Shown: positions 26,299 to 35,570, numbered from the stretch's first letter. The stretch: DNA of 49,866 nt from an uncultured Clostridia bacterium (GCA_946415375.1 CAMKSF010000010.1:1-49866), one strand, 5' to 3'. Translations and numbers: made by a program. The notes: a model not told the origin generated them from the sequence alone.

Positions 26299-28886
26299 AA
26301 AGAAAAGTAGCAGTTGTAGTATTAATAATAGTAGTATTTTTAACAGGAGTATTATTTAAAAACTTGTCTTATGCATCAACAAAGAATTTAGACTTATTTA
26401 AATCTCAATATGATGAGATAATAGAAATAAAAGTTAAAGAAGATGAAGAACCTGATGAGAATACAACAAGCAATGAAATAACAAACGAAACAACTAATGA
26501 AATTAGCAATGAGACAGGAAATGAGACAAGTAATGAAACAGGAAATGAGACAGGTAATGAGACAACAAACGAAACAGGAAATGAAACAAGCAATGAGACA
26601 GGTAATGAGACAACAAATGAAACAGGAAATGAGACAAGTAATGAGACAGGTAATGAAACAACAAACGAAACAGGAAATGAAACAAGCAATGAGACAGGTA
26701 ATGAGACAACAAATGAAACAGGAAATGATACAACAAACGAGACAGGTAATGAAACAAGTAATGAGACAACGAATGAAACAACTAATACAGTAGTAAGTCC
26801 AACAACAGAAGAACCAGAAGAAATAGATTATGATATTACAGATAAAGTGAGAGCAGCTTGCAATGGAGCATCAAGCACTCATAAAATTTTAATACATATT
26901 CCATCAGGAACATATTATATAAAAAACTTAGTAATTAATAACTCTTATTTAGCAATAGTAGCTGAAGATGACACATTATTAATATCAGATACTAGTGTAG
27001 AAAGAATGATTAGAATTTCAGATGCATCAAATATTATGATATATGGTGGTACTTGGAATTCAAATTCTAAAGCTCAAAATGGAATGGAAGTTACTAATGT
27101 AAAAAATCTAAGAATAGAAAATGTAAATATACAAAATACAAATAAACATGGAATAGCGTTATACAATGAGTCAAATGTTAATATAAATAATATCAAAATA
27201 AAGAATAATAAAGAAAGTGGGATATATATTCAAAATTCGACATCAAGTATAGCAAATAGTGAAATATCATATTGTAATACTTATGGAATTGGTACAAGTA
27301 ACGCAAAAAATTTAAAAATAGAAAATGTTAATATACAAAATACAAATAAACACGGAATAGCATTATATAATGAATCAAATGCAAATATAAAAAATATAAA
27401 AATAAATAATAATAAAGAGTGTGGAATATATCTTCAAAATTCAACAGCAAATGTAGAAAATAGCGAGATATCAAATAGCAATTCTTCAGGAATTGGTACA
27501 AATAATTCAAAAAATCTAAAAATAACAAATGTTACAGTACAAAATGCAACTAAATATGGAATAGTACTTTATGGAGGAACAACAGCTAATTTAAAAAATG
27601 TTAAGTCTAAATACAATAAAGACTATGGAGTATATTGCCAAAATTCTACAGCAACTATAGAAAACAGTGAAATAACATATAATGACTGTACAGGAATAGC
27701 AGTATCAGGAACAACGGGGAAAGCATATATAAGAAATAATAAAATCAACAATAATGGAAGAAAACCAAGAGGAACAGGAGAAGGAGAGTTAGGACATGGA
27801 GTAGCTGTGCAAGAAGGTGCTTATGGAGAAATAAGCAATAATACTATTAATAACAATAAAGTATGTGGAGTATCAGTATCTTCTGGATATGCAAAAGCAG
27901 ATGTCAAAAATAATCAAATATATAATAATGGAAGACATGGAATAGGTGCTAGAATTAAAACATCTATGACTGTTACAGGAAATAACATATATAGTAATTC
28001 ATATAATGGGATAATGATGGCAGATAAATCAACTGCAACTATAACAAAGAACTATTTGAGATATAATGCTAGATTTGGATTATCTGTTGGTGTTAATTCA
28101 ACTGCAACAAGTACAGAAAATAATATAAGCTATAATACAGACAGTAATGTAACGGTTCATGATTTATCTTCAGTTTTAAACCTAAAAAATAAAAATATAA
28201 TAAGCTATAGCAAAAATAATAATGGAATAAATGTTACAGGATCAGCAACTTTAAATATTTCTGGAAGTAACAACACTATAAATAATAACTTACATCATGG
28301 AATTTCAGTAACTAGCAAAGATGTAAAAGTTAATTTAACAGGAAAAGATAATACTATTAAAAACAATAAAGGTGCAGGAATATATACTGAAAAATCAACA
28401 AACATTAAACTTACAGGAAAAACAACAATAAGCAATAATGGTACAAGTGGAGTAATTATATATGGAGGAAAAGTTACAGCAAAGAACCTAACAATAAAGG
28501 GTAACAAGCAATTTGGTATTGCTGCAAGAAAAAAAGCAAATTTAACAATTACAAATTGTACAGTTAAGAGCAATAATGCATATGGAATACATATTGTTGA
28601 TAGTGGAACAAAAGCAAAAATTGAAAATAATTCTGTAATGTATAACAAAGATGCAGGAATAAATGTTGATAAAAAAGCAAAAGTTTCAAGTATATCTAGT
28701 AATACTTTAAAGAAAAATGGAGACAAGGCTATAAGAGTTAATTCAGCTGAAGTTACAAAGATAAGTAAAAATAAGATTAAGAAACATGGAAAATATGGTA
28801 TTTACATGAAAAAATCAAAAGTTAAAACTATAACTGGAAATAAATTTTATGATATAAAGAAAAAATACCAAATACATAAGGCATAA
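26295..28886 (+). CDS. Secreted right-handed beta-helix protein with NETx repeat linker
   Basis: The 863-residue surface or secreted protein has a signal peptide or anchor (KRKVAVVVLIIVVFLTGVLF, likely cleavage after SYA). An acidic stretch is followed by a 104-residue low-complexity linker of 26 NETx tetrapeptides (residues 60-163). The rest, from about 185 to the end, is a parallel beta-helix with NosD/pectate-lyase-like coils (repeated GI-x-N-S/T and NN-x-I patterns). It includes three near-identical 68-residue blocks. No sortase motif is visible. It closes the envelope operon, so it may be a substrate or user of the glyco- or acyl-transfer enzymes encoded upstream. Confidence 0.85.
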   Translation: MKRKVAVVVLIIVVFLTGVLFKNLSYASTKNLDLFKSQYDEIIEIKVKEDEEPDENTTSNEITNETTNEISNETGNETSNETGNETGNETTNETGNETSNETGNETTNETGNETSNETGNETTNETGNETSNETGNETTNETGNDTTNETGNETSNETTNETTNTVVSPTTEEPEEIDYDITDKVRAACNGASSTHKILIHIPSGTYYIKNLVINNSYLAIVAEDDTLLISDTSVERMIRISDASNIMIYGGTWNSNSKAQNGMEVTNVKNLRIENVNIQNTNKHGIALYNESNVNINNIKIKNNKESGIYIQNSTSSIANSEISYCNTYGIGTSNAKNLKIENVNIQNTNKHGIALYNESNANIKNIKINNNKECGIYLQNSTANVENSEISNSNSSGIGTNNSKNLKITNVTVQNATKYGIVLYGGTTANLKNVKSKYNKDYGVYCQNSTATIENSEITYNDCTGIAVSGTTGKAYIRNNKINNNGRKPRGTGEGELGHGVAVQEGAYGEISNNTINNNKVCGVSVSSGYAKADVKNNQIYNNGRHGIGARIKTSMTVTGNNIYSNSYNGIMMADKSTATITKNYLRYNARFGLSVGVNSTATSTENNISYNTDSNVTVHDLSSVLNLKNKNIISYSKNNNGINVTGSATLNISGSNNTINNNLHHGISVTSKDVKVNLTGKDNTIKNNKGAGIYTEKSTNIKLTGKTTISNNGTSGVIIYGGKVTAKNLTIKGNKQFGIAARKKANLTITNCTVKSNNAYGIHIVDSGTKAKIENNSVMYNKDAGINVDKKAKVSSISSNTLKKNGDKAIRVNSAEVTKISKNKIKKHGKYGIYMKKSKVKTITGNKFYDIKKKYQIHKA
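26472..26783 (+). repeat. 26 tandem 12-bp units encoding NETx
   Basis: The units encode NETG, NETS or NETT, with a few variants (NEIT, NEIS, NDTT). Higher-order order is visible: NETG-NETS-NETG-NETT recurs several times, pointing to expansion in 48-bp blocks. The 12-bp period keeps the reading frame when units are gained or lost. Confidence 0.95.
27101..27712 (+). repeat. Three tandem 204-bp repeats inside the beta-helix gene
   Basis: Blocks start at 27101, 27305 and 27509, each opening with AAAAAAT-CTAA-like sequence and encoding KNL-I-NVNIQNTNKHGIALY-type coils. The first two are most alike, so the most recent duplication involves them. Confidence 0.85.
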
Positions 28887-28894
28887 TTTGGTGA

Positions 28895-28926
28895 AAAAAT
28901 AGCAATTTTAGGTTGCTATTTTTTTG
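28895..28926 (+). terminator. Terminator of the envelope operon
   Basis: AAAAATAGCAA (28895-28905) pairs with TTGCTATTTTT (28913-28923) and more T residues follow. Confidence 0.87.
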
Positions 28927-29030
28927 TTTTAATGATAGAATACAAATGTGAAATTATAAAGGAAAAAAGCAAGGAAACATATTGCTTAAAACCTTCCATA
29001 AAAGCAATAAAAAATGAAAGGAAAATAAGA

Positions 29031-30041
29031 ATGGAAGATGAGAAAATAATAAGTCCAGAATTACTTAAGTTTGATGGACAAGAAGAAAGACTAGAAAATT
29101 CACTAAGACCTAAAGTTTTAGATGAATACATAGGACAAGATAAAGTAAAAGAAAATATGAAGATATATATAGAAGCTGCTAAAAAAAGAGGTGAGCCACT
29201 AGATCATTGCTTATTCTATGGACCTCCAGGACTTGGAAAAACAACACTTTCAACAATTATATCAAACGAAATGAATTCAAACATTAAAATAACATCAGGA
29301 CCTGCAATTAGTAAAACAGGAGATTTAGCTGCTTTACTTACAAATTTATCTGAATTTGATGTTTTATTTATTGATGAAATTCACAGATTAAGCAAACAGG
29401 TAGAAGAAATTCTTTATCCTGCATTAGAAGACTTTGCATTAGATATAATAATTGGAAAAGGACCAAGTGCAAGGTCTATAAGACTTGAACTTCCTAAATT
29501 TACTTTAATAGGAGCAACAACAAAAGCAGGAGCGCTTACAACACCACTTAGAGATAGATTTGGAATTGTTCATAAGCTAGAGCTATATGAACCAGAAGAT
29601 TTAAAGAAAATAGTAAAAAGATCAGCAGGAATTCTAGAGGTAGAAATAGATGATGAATCAGCATTAGAAATAGCAAGACGTTCAAGAGGAACACCAAGAA
29701 TTGCAAATAGATTGTTAAAGAGAGTAAGAGACTATGCAGCAGTTTTAGGAGATGGAAATATTAATTTGAAAATAACAAAACATGCTCTAAATAAATTAGA
29801 AATTGATGAATTAGGTCTAGATGAAACAGATAGAAAAATGTTAGATATGATGATTACAAGATATAATGGAAGACCAGTTGGAATAGAAACTCTTGCAACA
29901 TCACTTGGAGAAGAAATAGACACAATAGAAGATTTATATGAACCATATCTAATTCAAATAGGATTCCTATCTAGAACACCAAGAGGAAGAATTCCTCTAA
30001 AACCAGCATATGACCACTTGGGGTATGAGTTTGGATTTTAA
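29031..30041 (+). CDS. ruvB: Holliday junction branch-migration helicase RuvB
   Basis: RuvB is the AAA+ motor that drives branch migration with RuvA. The start at 29031 gives [12 protein letters not shown], the family's usual opening, after a GAAAGG site; an in-frame extension to 28932 is not supported. Visible are [19 protein letters not shown], Walker [14 protein letters not shown], Walker [29 protein letters not shown] and the winged-helix end [17 protein letters not shown]. The 336 residues are the normal length. ruvA is not adjacent. A decayed copy of its 3' end lies 1.4 kb downstream. Confidence 0.97.
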   Translation: MEDEKIISPELLKFDGQEERLENSLRPKVLDEYIGQDKVKENMKIYIEAAKKRGEPLDHCLFYGPPGLGKTTLSTIISNEMNSNIKITSGPAISKTGDLAALLTNLSEFDVLFIDEIHRLSKQVEEILYPALEDFALDIIIGKGPSARSIRLELPKFTLIGATTKAGALTTPLRDRFGIVHKLELYEPEDLKKIVKRSAGILEVEIDDESALEIARRSRGTPRIANRLLKRVRDYAAVLGDGNINLKITKHALNKLEIDELGLDETDRKMLDMMITRYNGRPVGIETLATSLGEEIDTIEDLYEPYLIQIGFLSRTPRGRIPLKPAYDHLGYEFGF

Positions 30042-30064
30042 TTAAAGATTGGAGAAAATTAAAA

Positions 30065-31219
30065 ATGAATTTAAGGGTTTTATTAAATGGAAAGACAGCA
30101 ACAGACACAGAAAGCAAGAAAAGGGTAATATATTATTGGAGAAGTGTTGATAGAAATTACAGAAGTTATAAGAGTATTTTTTCTGAGAGGACACAAAAAC
30201 AAATGGATGTAGCTTTGAGTAATAATTCTATTATAGATTTTAGAGAAAACTATCAAAATGGGCCAATATTATCAGACGTGTCATATTTTAAAGATGGAGT
30301 AAATACTAAAACTGGAAAATGTATTTTTAGACTAAGTCTTGGAACAAAAGTTGCAGATAATGTAGTAAAACATGAATTATGGCATTTATGTATGAGACCA
30401 CAAAAAGAAGATAGAATACAATATAAACAAGCTAAAGTAGTAACATTTCATGGATGCCAGAGGATTACAGAGGCATCAAAAGAAAAAATTGATAAAGGCG
30501 AAGCAAAAGCTGGAGATGTTATAGGCTATGGTTCAGGACTAGAGGAGGGGATGGCAAACATTACAGCTATATTAGCAACAATTAAAGAAAAAGCTGTATT
30601 TTATGAAAATGGAGAAGTTAGATATAAAAAAAATATTCTTGATTTAGCAGATAAATATATGAATACAGGAGAAATTGACCCAAGACTAGGCATAACTACT
30701 AGAGGCCATTATCAAGTATATGAAGATATTGCTAGGCTGTTAGTTATGGTATCAAGAAATGATTATAAGCAAGAAAAGTCATTTGCTAGTGTTTTAGCAA
30801 AAAAAGGAGAAGGAATTGATGGATGGATAGGATATCCTGTTAATAAACCATATTCATCTTTTATATATTCTAGTGTTAATGCAGATGCTGATTTTGAACG
30901 TGAATGGAATAGTTTTAATGAGAAATGCAAGAAAAAGGAATTAGGAAGTATTTCTTATTTGGAGTTAAACGGTGCATTAGATTTAATGAAGGAAAAAATC
31001 ATTAATGGTGGAACAAAGGCACTCAATGAAAAAGAGATGCAGGATATTTCTGCAATAATTAATAGAATAGGAAGGTTTTATGATAATAAATTAGATATAC
31101 TTGTAAGTAAAAGAATTATAGACTCAGATAAAAGAGAAAAATTAAAGAATAGATATAAGGTTTCTGCAAATAGTATCATAAATAATATGTTGAGAGCAAA
31201 ACAAAGTGATGGAAGATAA
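30065..31219 (+). CDS. HELWH zincin-like protein inserted behind ruvB, unrecognised
   Basis: The 384-residue cytoplasmic protein has VVKHELWHLCM (H103, E104, H107) and, 53 residues on, GLEEGMANITAI with E160/E161 as candidate third zinc ligand. This layout suggests a gluzincin-type hydrolase. I do not recognise the family. It begins 23 bp after ruvB and is followed by a degraded duplicate of the ruvB 3' end, so it looks like an insertion. It shares the HExxH plus downstream Glu layout with the genes at 13126 and 14049, without clear overall similarity. Confidence 0.68.
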   Translation: MNLRVLLNGKTATDTESKKRVIYYWRSVDRNYRSYKSIFSERTQKQMDVALSNNSIIDFRENYQNGPILSDVSYFKDGVNTKTGKCIFRLSLGTKVADNVVKHELWHLCMRPQKEDRIQYKQAKVVTFHGCQRITEASKEKIDKGEAKAGDVIGYGSGLEEGMANITAILATIKEKAVFYENGEVRYKKNILDLADKYMNTGEIDPRLGITTRGHYQVYEDIARLLVMVSRNDYKQEKSFASVLAKKGEGIDGWIGYPVNKPYSSFIYSSVNADADFEREWNSFNEKCKKKELGSISYLELNGALDLMKEKIINGGTKALNEKEMQDISAIINRIGRFYDNKLDILVSKRIIDSDKREKLKNRYKVSANSIINNMLRAKQSDGR

Positions 31220-31370
31220 ATACTTGTAAGAGACTGAAAAAATAAGTGAAATATTGTGTATTATTGGAGCATTTTAGTTGTGTATACAGATGGAATTGTA
31301 TATGGTTCAATTAATGAAATTATTATGATTAGTAAAACAATTGAATTGCTAAAAGATACGTTTCTTTTTT

Positions 31371-31440
31371 AGAACGCCTAAAGGAAGAATTCATTTAAAA
31401 CCAACTTATGACCATTTTGTATATGAATTGGGACTTTTAA
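31371..31440 (+). pseudogene. Degraded duplicate of the ruvB 3' end
   Basis: Seventy bases align with ruvB 29973-30041 at roughly four-fifths identity. The encoded RTPKGRIHLKPTYDH matches [15 protein letters not shown] in ruvB. One extra T removes the ruvB stop codon. The stretch before it (31270-31370) also holds poor ruvB-like residues, with a shortening of about ten codons. Confidence 0.8.
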
Positions 31441-31481
31441 AAAAGAAAAATAAATTCAAAAGCAAAGGGGAGATAATATAT

Positions 31482-33425
31482 ATGAGTAATTTTAATGAGC
31501 AAGTAAGAAAATTAAATGAGAAATATGGAAAAGTACTTACTCTAGAAGAATTAGAGGTATGTAAGAAAAATGGAGAATTAAAAATTCAAAAGGAGGGAGC
31601 AATAGATGAATATGCATTTGTGCATATTACAGATTTTGGACCTGAAAATGACACAATAGAAAGTAATGACTCAAAATCAAAAAAAGGACATATAAAAAGA
31701 GAAAGTACATTAGAAAATTTTAAAAGAATAAAAGGAAGAAATCCTACTGAAGAAGATATAAAAAATTATAATTTAAGGGATGATGAATTTGTTACAGTTA
31801 AAATAAGAAATAAAGTTCATTTAACAGTTAATGGAAAAGTTATTTCACACGGATCAGGAAATTGGGATATAAGGAAATATGGAATAATTATTCCGGCAAG
31901 AGACTTTATTAAAGATAATAAAGATGAAATCTATTCTGTAAGACCAGAAGACTCATTTGTTAGAGAAAATGTTAAAGTAAGAAATGGTATTCTTTTGTGT
32001 CCACAAAGTGATTATGATGTAATGCATGAATTAAACCCAAATGCATTAATAATTCCAATAAATGAAGAAAATGTAGTTAATGTGGAAAATGGTAATAATA
32101 TTGATTGTGTAAAAAGGCTTTTACAGCTTATGGATATTGAAACAAGAGAATGTAGAGAACAAGGATGGATGAAAGATGGAGTAATTCAAAAAGAAGATGA
32201 AAAAATTTTTCGAGAAATAATTAGAAAAGAAATGGGAAGAGCTCCTATGGTACAAGATAGAGGGAGTATTTTAGAGTTAGAAGAAGATATACAAAGATGT
32301 GTATCAAAAAGCGAATCTATATGGAGTGCTGCTAAAGTAGGCTTAAAAAAGGGTAAAGATTTCTTTATAAAACCAGGAGATCTAAATTCTGAATTGTCTT
32401 TACAACAAATAAAAGACAGTTTAGGAAGAATAGATGGTATGTTAGTTGGCAACGGAATGAGCAATTTGCAAATATTTGAACAGAGTGATAAAGAAGAAGA
32501 ATATGATAATAGATATTATAAAAGAATTAAAGAAAATGAGCAAATAGAGGAATATCTTGGTATTCCAGTAAATGAAATATATGATGGAGATATGATTACT
32601 ACAAATGTTAAAAGAATTAAAATGATAAAAGAAAAAATGCAAGAAGAAGGTAATAATCCAGTCGCAAACGAAGTTTTGGAAAATTGTGTAAAACACTTTA
32701 TAAGAGACTACAAAACACTAAGTCAATGCTATGATAAAAGAATAGATATGGAAGGATTTGATTTCGAAAAATATTCTAAAGAGATAGATAAAAGTGTATT
32801 AGAATTAGGTATAAATCTTGAAATGATGGATGAAAAAAATATATTATTACAGATAAAAGAGGAACTAAAGATTCAAGAATTTCTTAAAGAACAAGGATAT
32901 GTGGAAAATCCTGAAGTAAATCTAGCTAATAGAAGTTTAAACAGATTGAATTTTTTTAATGACGTATTATATAAAAATGCAGTTAAGGATTTTAAAGAAG
33001 GAAACATTGAAGAAGACGAATGGGGAAGAATAATGCCAAATAGTGAAAACTTAAATAAAGCATTTGATACTATAGAATTAGTGGAGAAAAGTATTGCCAA
33101 AAAAATTCATGAAACGGAAAATCCAGAAGAAATAATAGAAAAATTAAAAGAAATGGGATATACATTTATTAATAAGTGGGAAGCGGATTTTGATGTTAAA
33201 CATGAACAAATGATAGAAATGGCAGAAAAACAAGCTGAATTAGAAAAACAACAAGAAACAAAAGATAAATCAAATGAAATGGATAATCTAAAAGCTAGTT
33301 ATGAAGATGAAGGAATAGGACAAGAAGATTTAGAGGAAGAAAGAAAACGAGTAAAAAGGACTATAGATCAAGAACAAAATTTAAATGAACCAACAAAACA
33401 AGGAGAAGAAAATGATGATCACTAA
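31482..33425 (+). CDS. Large unrecognised cytoplasmic protein
   Basis: The 647-residue protein has no signal peptide. ATG at 31482 is chosen because AAAGGGGAG precedes it; an upstream in-frame extension reads only the ruvB remnant. Residues 40-145 look like a compact alpha/beta domain (AFVHITDFGPEND, then KVHLTVNGKVISHGSGNWDI, KYGIIIPARDFI). The middle is helical. The last 80 residues are a Glu/Lys/Gln coiled coil. I recognise no catalytic signature. Its stop codon overlaps the start region of a small family protein at 33412, so the two are likely co-translated. Confidence 0.6.
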   Translation: MSNFNEQVRKLNEKYGKVLTLEELEVCKKNGELKIQKEGAIDEYAFVHITDFGPENDTIESNDSKSKKGHIKRESTLENFKRIKGRNPTEEDIKNYNLRDDEFVTVKIRNKVHLTVNGKVISHGSGNWDIRKYGIIIPARDFIKDNKDEIYSVRPEDSFVRENVKVRNGILLCPQSDYDVMHELNPNALIIPINEENVVNVENGNNIDCVKRLLQLMDIETRECREQGWMKDGVIQKEDEKIFREIIRKEMGRAPMVQDRGSILELEEDIQRCVSKSESIWSAAKVGLKKGKDFFIKPGDLNSELSLQQIKDSLGRIDGMLVGNGMSNLQIFEQSDKEEEYDNRYYKRIKENEQIEEYLGIPVNEIYDGDMITTNVKRIKMIKEKMQEEGNNPVANEVLENCVKHFIRDYKTLSQCYDKRIDMEGFDFEKYSKEIDKSVLELGINLEMMDEKNILLQIKEELKIQEFLKEQGYVENPEVNLANRSLNRLNFFNDVLYKNAVKDFKEGNIEEDEWGRIMPNSENLNKAFDTIELVEKSIAKKIHETENPEEIIEKLKEMGYTFINKWEADFDVKHEQMIEMAEKQAELEKQQETKDKSNEMDNLKASYEDEGIGQEDLEEERKRVKRTIDQEQNLNEPTKQGEENDDH

Positions 33426-33861
33426 TGCTAAAGTATATTCAGAGGTATACGGAGTACTAAATGCAGTTGATGAAGAGTATATAAAAAAAGTACCTAAAAA
33501 AATGATAGATTTAATTATAAAAAACAAAGACAACTCGATGAATTTTGAATATGATTTAAAGAAAAGGTTAAATGAACAAAATATAAGTAGAGAAGCTCTT
33601 TCTATGATAGCATTAATACATTTAAATTACTGGTGCGAAAATGAACAAGAGAAAGCAGAACTAATTAAAATATTTAAAAGTAATGATTATAAAAATGAAG
33701 AAGAAAAAAGACTAAAATATTCACCAGATAATATTTTCAAAAATAAAAAAGAAGTGGTACATAAGGAAGAGGAATCTCAAAATATGCAAATGGTTGAATA
33801 TAAGGAAAATGTATTTAAAAGAATTATTAATTTTATAAAAAGTATATTTGTAAAAAAATAA
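33412..33861 (+). CDS. Small helical protein, paralogue of 2590-3093 and 20025-20258
   Basis: The 149-residue protein follows the shared core: VYSEVYGVLNAVDEEY, KVPKKMIDLIIKNKDN, FEYDLKKRLNEQNISREALS and a closing LNYW. An acidic linker leads to a basic amphipathic tail (ENVFKRIINFIKSIFVKK). AGGAG at 33401-33405, inside the upstream gene, sets ATG 33412; the coding regions overlap by 14 nt. The smallest paralogue overlaps an amidoligase gene in the same way. Function unknown; perhaps an accessory subunit of the upstream product. Confidence 0.62.
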   Translation: MMITNAKVYSEVYGVLNAVDEEYIKKVPKKMIDLIIKNKDNSMNFEYDLKKRLNEQNISREALSMIALIHLNYWCENEQEKAELIKIFKSNDYKNEEEKRLKYSPDNIFKNKKEVVHKEEESQNMQMVEYKENVFKRIINFIKSIFVKK

Positions 33862-33971
33862 GTGATAATTTCATGAATGAAGTTGAAGAAAGATACCATA
33901 TATTTTGAGGTAATACCAAAAAATAATATCAAAAGAAGATAGTAATGAATATTTAAAGAAAGTATATTTCT

Positions 33972-34047
33972 AATTATATTTGTTGTCTATTATAGATAAA
34001 TAATTTACAGAGGATAATAAATGTGATTTAAATTACAAAAAACGGAG
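33972..34047 (+). repeat. Decayed copy of the antiporter 3' end and its downstream flank
   Basis: TAATTTACAGAGGATAATA (34001-34019) is identical to the last codons and stop of the antiporter gene (40305-40323). Similarity of roughly three quarters extends about 28 bases before and 28 after this core. The copy has no open frame and lies just before the GT-C gene. Confidence 0.6.
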
Positions 34048-34056
34048 AAGAGAAAA

Positions 34057-35562
34057 ATGAAGCAGATTTTATGCTTATTAAAAAATAAAGACAAAATAGA
34101 AAAAATACTAGAAATAGTTTTTTGGATTGCAGTAATAACATTGATAGGTACAGTAATTCTTTTAAAACCATTAAATGATTTAGATGAAATGTGGAATTAT
34201 AATTTTTCTAAAAACATTATAGAAGGTAGATTACCATATAAAGATTTTAATATAATTATAACACCACTTGTGTCATATATTGGAGCAGTTTTTCTTGGAA
34301 TTTTTGGAAATGAAATGATTTCTATGAGAATCTTTGCAATAATAGTAGATTTCCTGATTTTATTTTTTAGCTATAAAATATTAATAAAAATAAAGGTGGA
34401 AAAAAATCTAGCAAAGATAATTGTATTAGGATTAATATATATTTTAAAAATTCATTTTAGAATAGATTATAATTTCTTTTCATTGTTATTACTATTATTT
34501 ATAATCTATTTTGAAATAAGGAAAAAAGATAAAACAGATTATAAAATTGATATTGTTTTAGGTATATTAGCGGGATTATGCATTTGTAGTAAACAAACAA
34601 TTGGAATTTTCGTTTCTATTGTAACACTTTTCTATCAAGTATTATTTATAAAAGATAAAGAAGGTTTAAAAAAATTTATAAATACATTTATAAAAAGATT
34701 GATTGGACTAGCTAGTGTGATTTGTGTTTTATTTATATATTTTTTAGTATTTAATTTGTGGAAAGACTTTATAGGATATGCAATTATAGGAATAAAGGAT
34801 TTTAATAATAGCATTTCATATTTTAAACTAATTACAAAAGGTAAATGGTATATAAGAGTTCTAAGCATTGTAGTACCAACATATTTAATAGGAAACTTAG
34901 TGAATATATTAATAAAAAGGTTTTGTAGAAAAGAAATAGAAAGACCTAATGTGGTATTACTTACATACTCGTGGGCAGCTTTTTCAATAGTATTTCCTAT
35001 TTCAGATGAAATACATTTTCTAATTGGTTGTATTCCATCAATAATAGGAATTACATATATTGTATATAACAAATTATTAAACAATAAAAAAAGACTAATT
35101 TTTATTGAAACAGCTTCACAAGTTTTAACTATATATATTGTTATAATTGCAATAATTGGTAGTATTAATTTGACAAATTGCTTTAATAAAATTGACAAAC
35201 AAAATCAAATAAATCATTTTAAATTAATACCAGATTCGTCATATTCAAGAGTGAAAGATGTAGATGAATATATTAAAAGACAAGATAAAGAGGTATATAT
35301 ATTAGACGCAAGTGCTGTACTTTATACAATTCCTATTGACAAGTATAATAAAAATTACGATATGTTTAATAAAGGTAATTTAGGAGCAAAAGGTGAAGAA
35401 GGGATTATAGAAGACTTAGAAAAGAAAAATGATATTCAAATACTAATACTACAGGATAAGTATAATAGAAATTGGCAAACGCCTTTAAAAGTAATTAAAT
35501 ATGTAAAAGCAGATTTAAACAAAAAAGGAAGCGTTGGTGTATTTGATATTTATGAAAAGTAG
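34057..35562 (+). CDS. GT-C fold membrane glycosyltransferase-like protein
   Basis: The 501-residue protein has about ten membrane segments. The first loop reads LNDLDEMWNYNFSKNIIEGR and then LPYKDFNIIITPL, the acidic D-E motif of GT39/PMT-like enzymes that use polyprenyl-phosphate sugars. A soluble C-terminal domain follows (residues 390-501). It should transfer a sugar to a lipid or protein outside the membrane. GGAGAAG precedes the ATG. It precedes queH by 8 bp, probably without functional link. Confidence 0.72.
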   Translation: MKQILCLLKNKDKIEKILEIVFWIAVITLIGTVILLKPLNDLDEMWNYNFSKNIIEGRLPYKDFNIIITPLVSYIGAVFLGIFGNEMISMRIFAIIVDFLILFFSYKILIKIKVEKNLAKIIVLGLIYILKIHFRIDYNFFSLLLLLFIIYFEIRKKDKTDYKIDIVLGILAGLCICSKQTIGIFVSIVTLFYQVLFIKDKEGLKKFINTFIKRLIGLASVICVLFIYFLVFNLWKDFIGYAIIGIKDFNNSISYFKLITKGKWYIRVLSIVVPTYLIGNLVNILIKRFCRKEIERPNVVLLTYSWAAFSIVFPISDEIHFLIGCIPSIIGITYIVYNKLLNNKKRLIFIETASQVLTIYIVIIAIIGSINLTNCFNKIDKQNQINHFKLIPDSSYSRVKDVDEYIKRQDKEVYILDASAVLYTIPIDKYNKNYDMFNKGNLGAKGEEGIIEDLEKKNDIQILILQDKYNRNWQTPLKVIKYVKADLNKKGSVGVFDIYEK

Positions 35563-35570
35563 GTGATAAG

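Noticed and set aside
26405..26793. Long open frames on both strands over the NETx array
   Set aside because: They are by-products of the 12-bp period in the real gene; they have no ribosome-binding site and give only simple repeats.
27101..27712. Regular repeats considered as a CRISPR array
   Set aside because: The 204-bp units are contiguous coding sequence without unique spacers. No CRISPR or cas gene was seen in the window.
28932..29030. 33-codon N-terminal extension of RuvB
   Set aside because: It is rich in Lys without similarity to RuvB, overlaps the terminator region, and a good site precedes ATG 29031.
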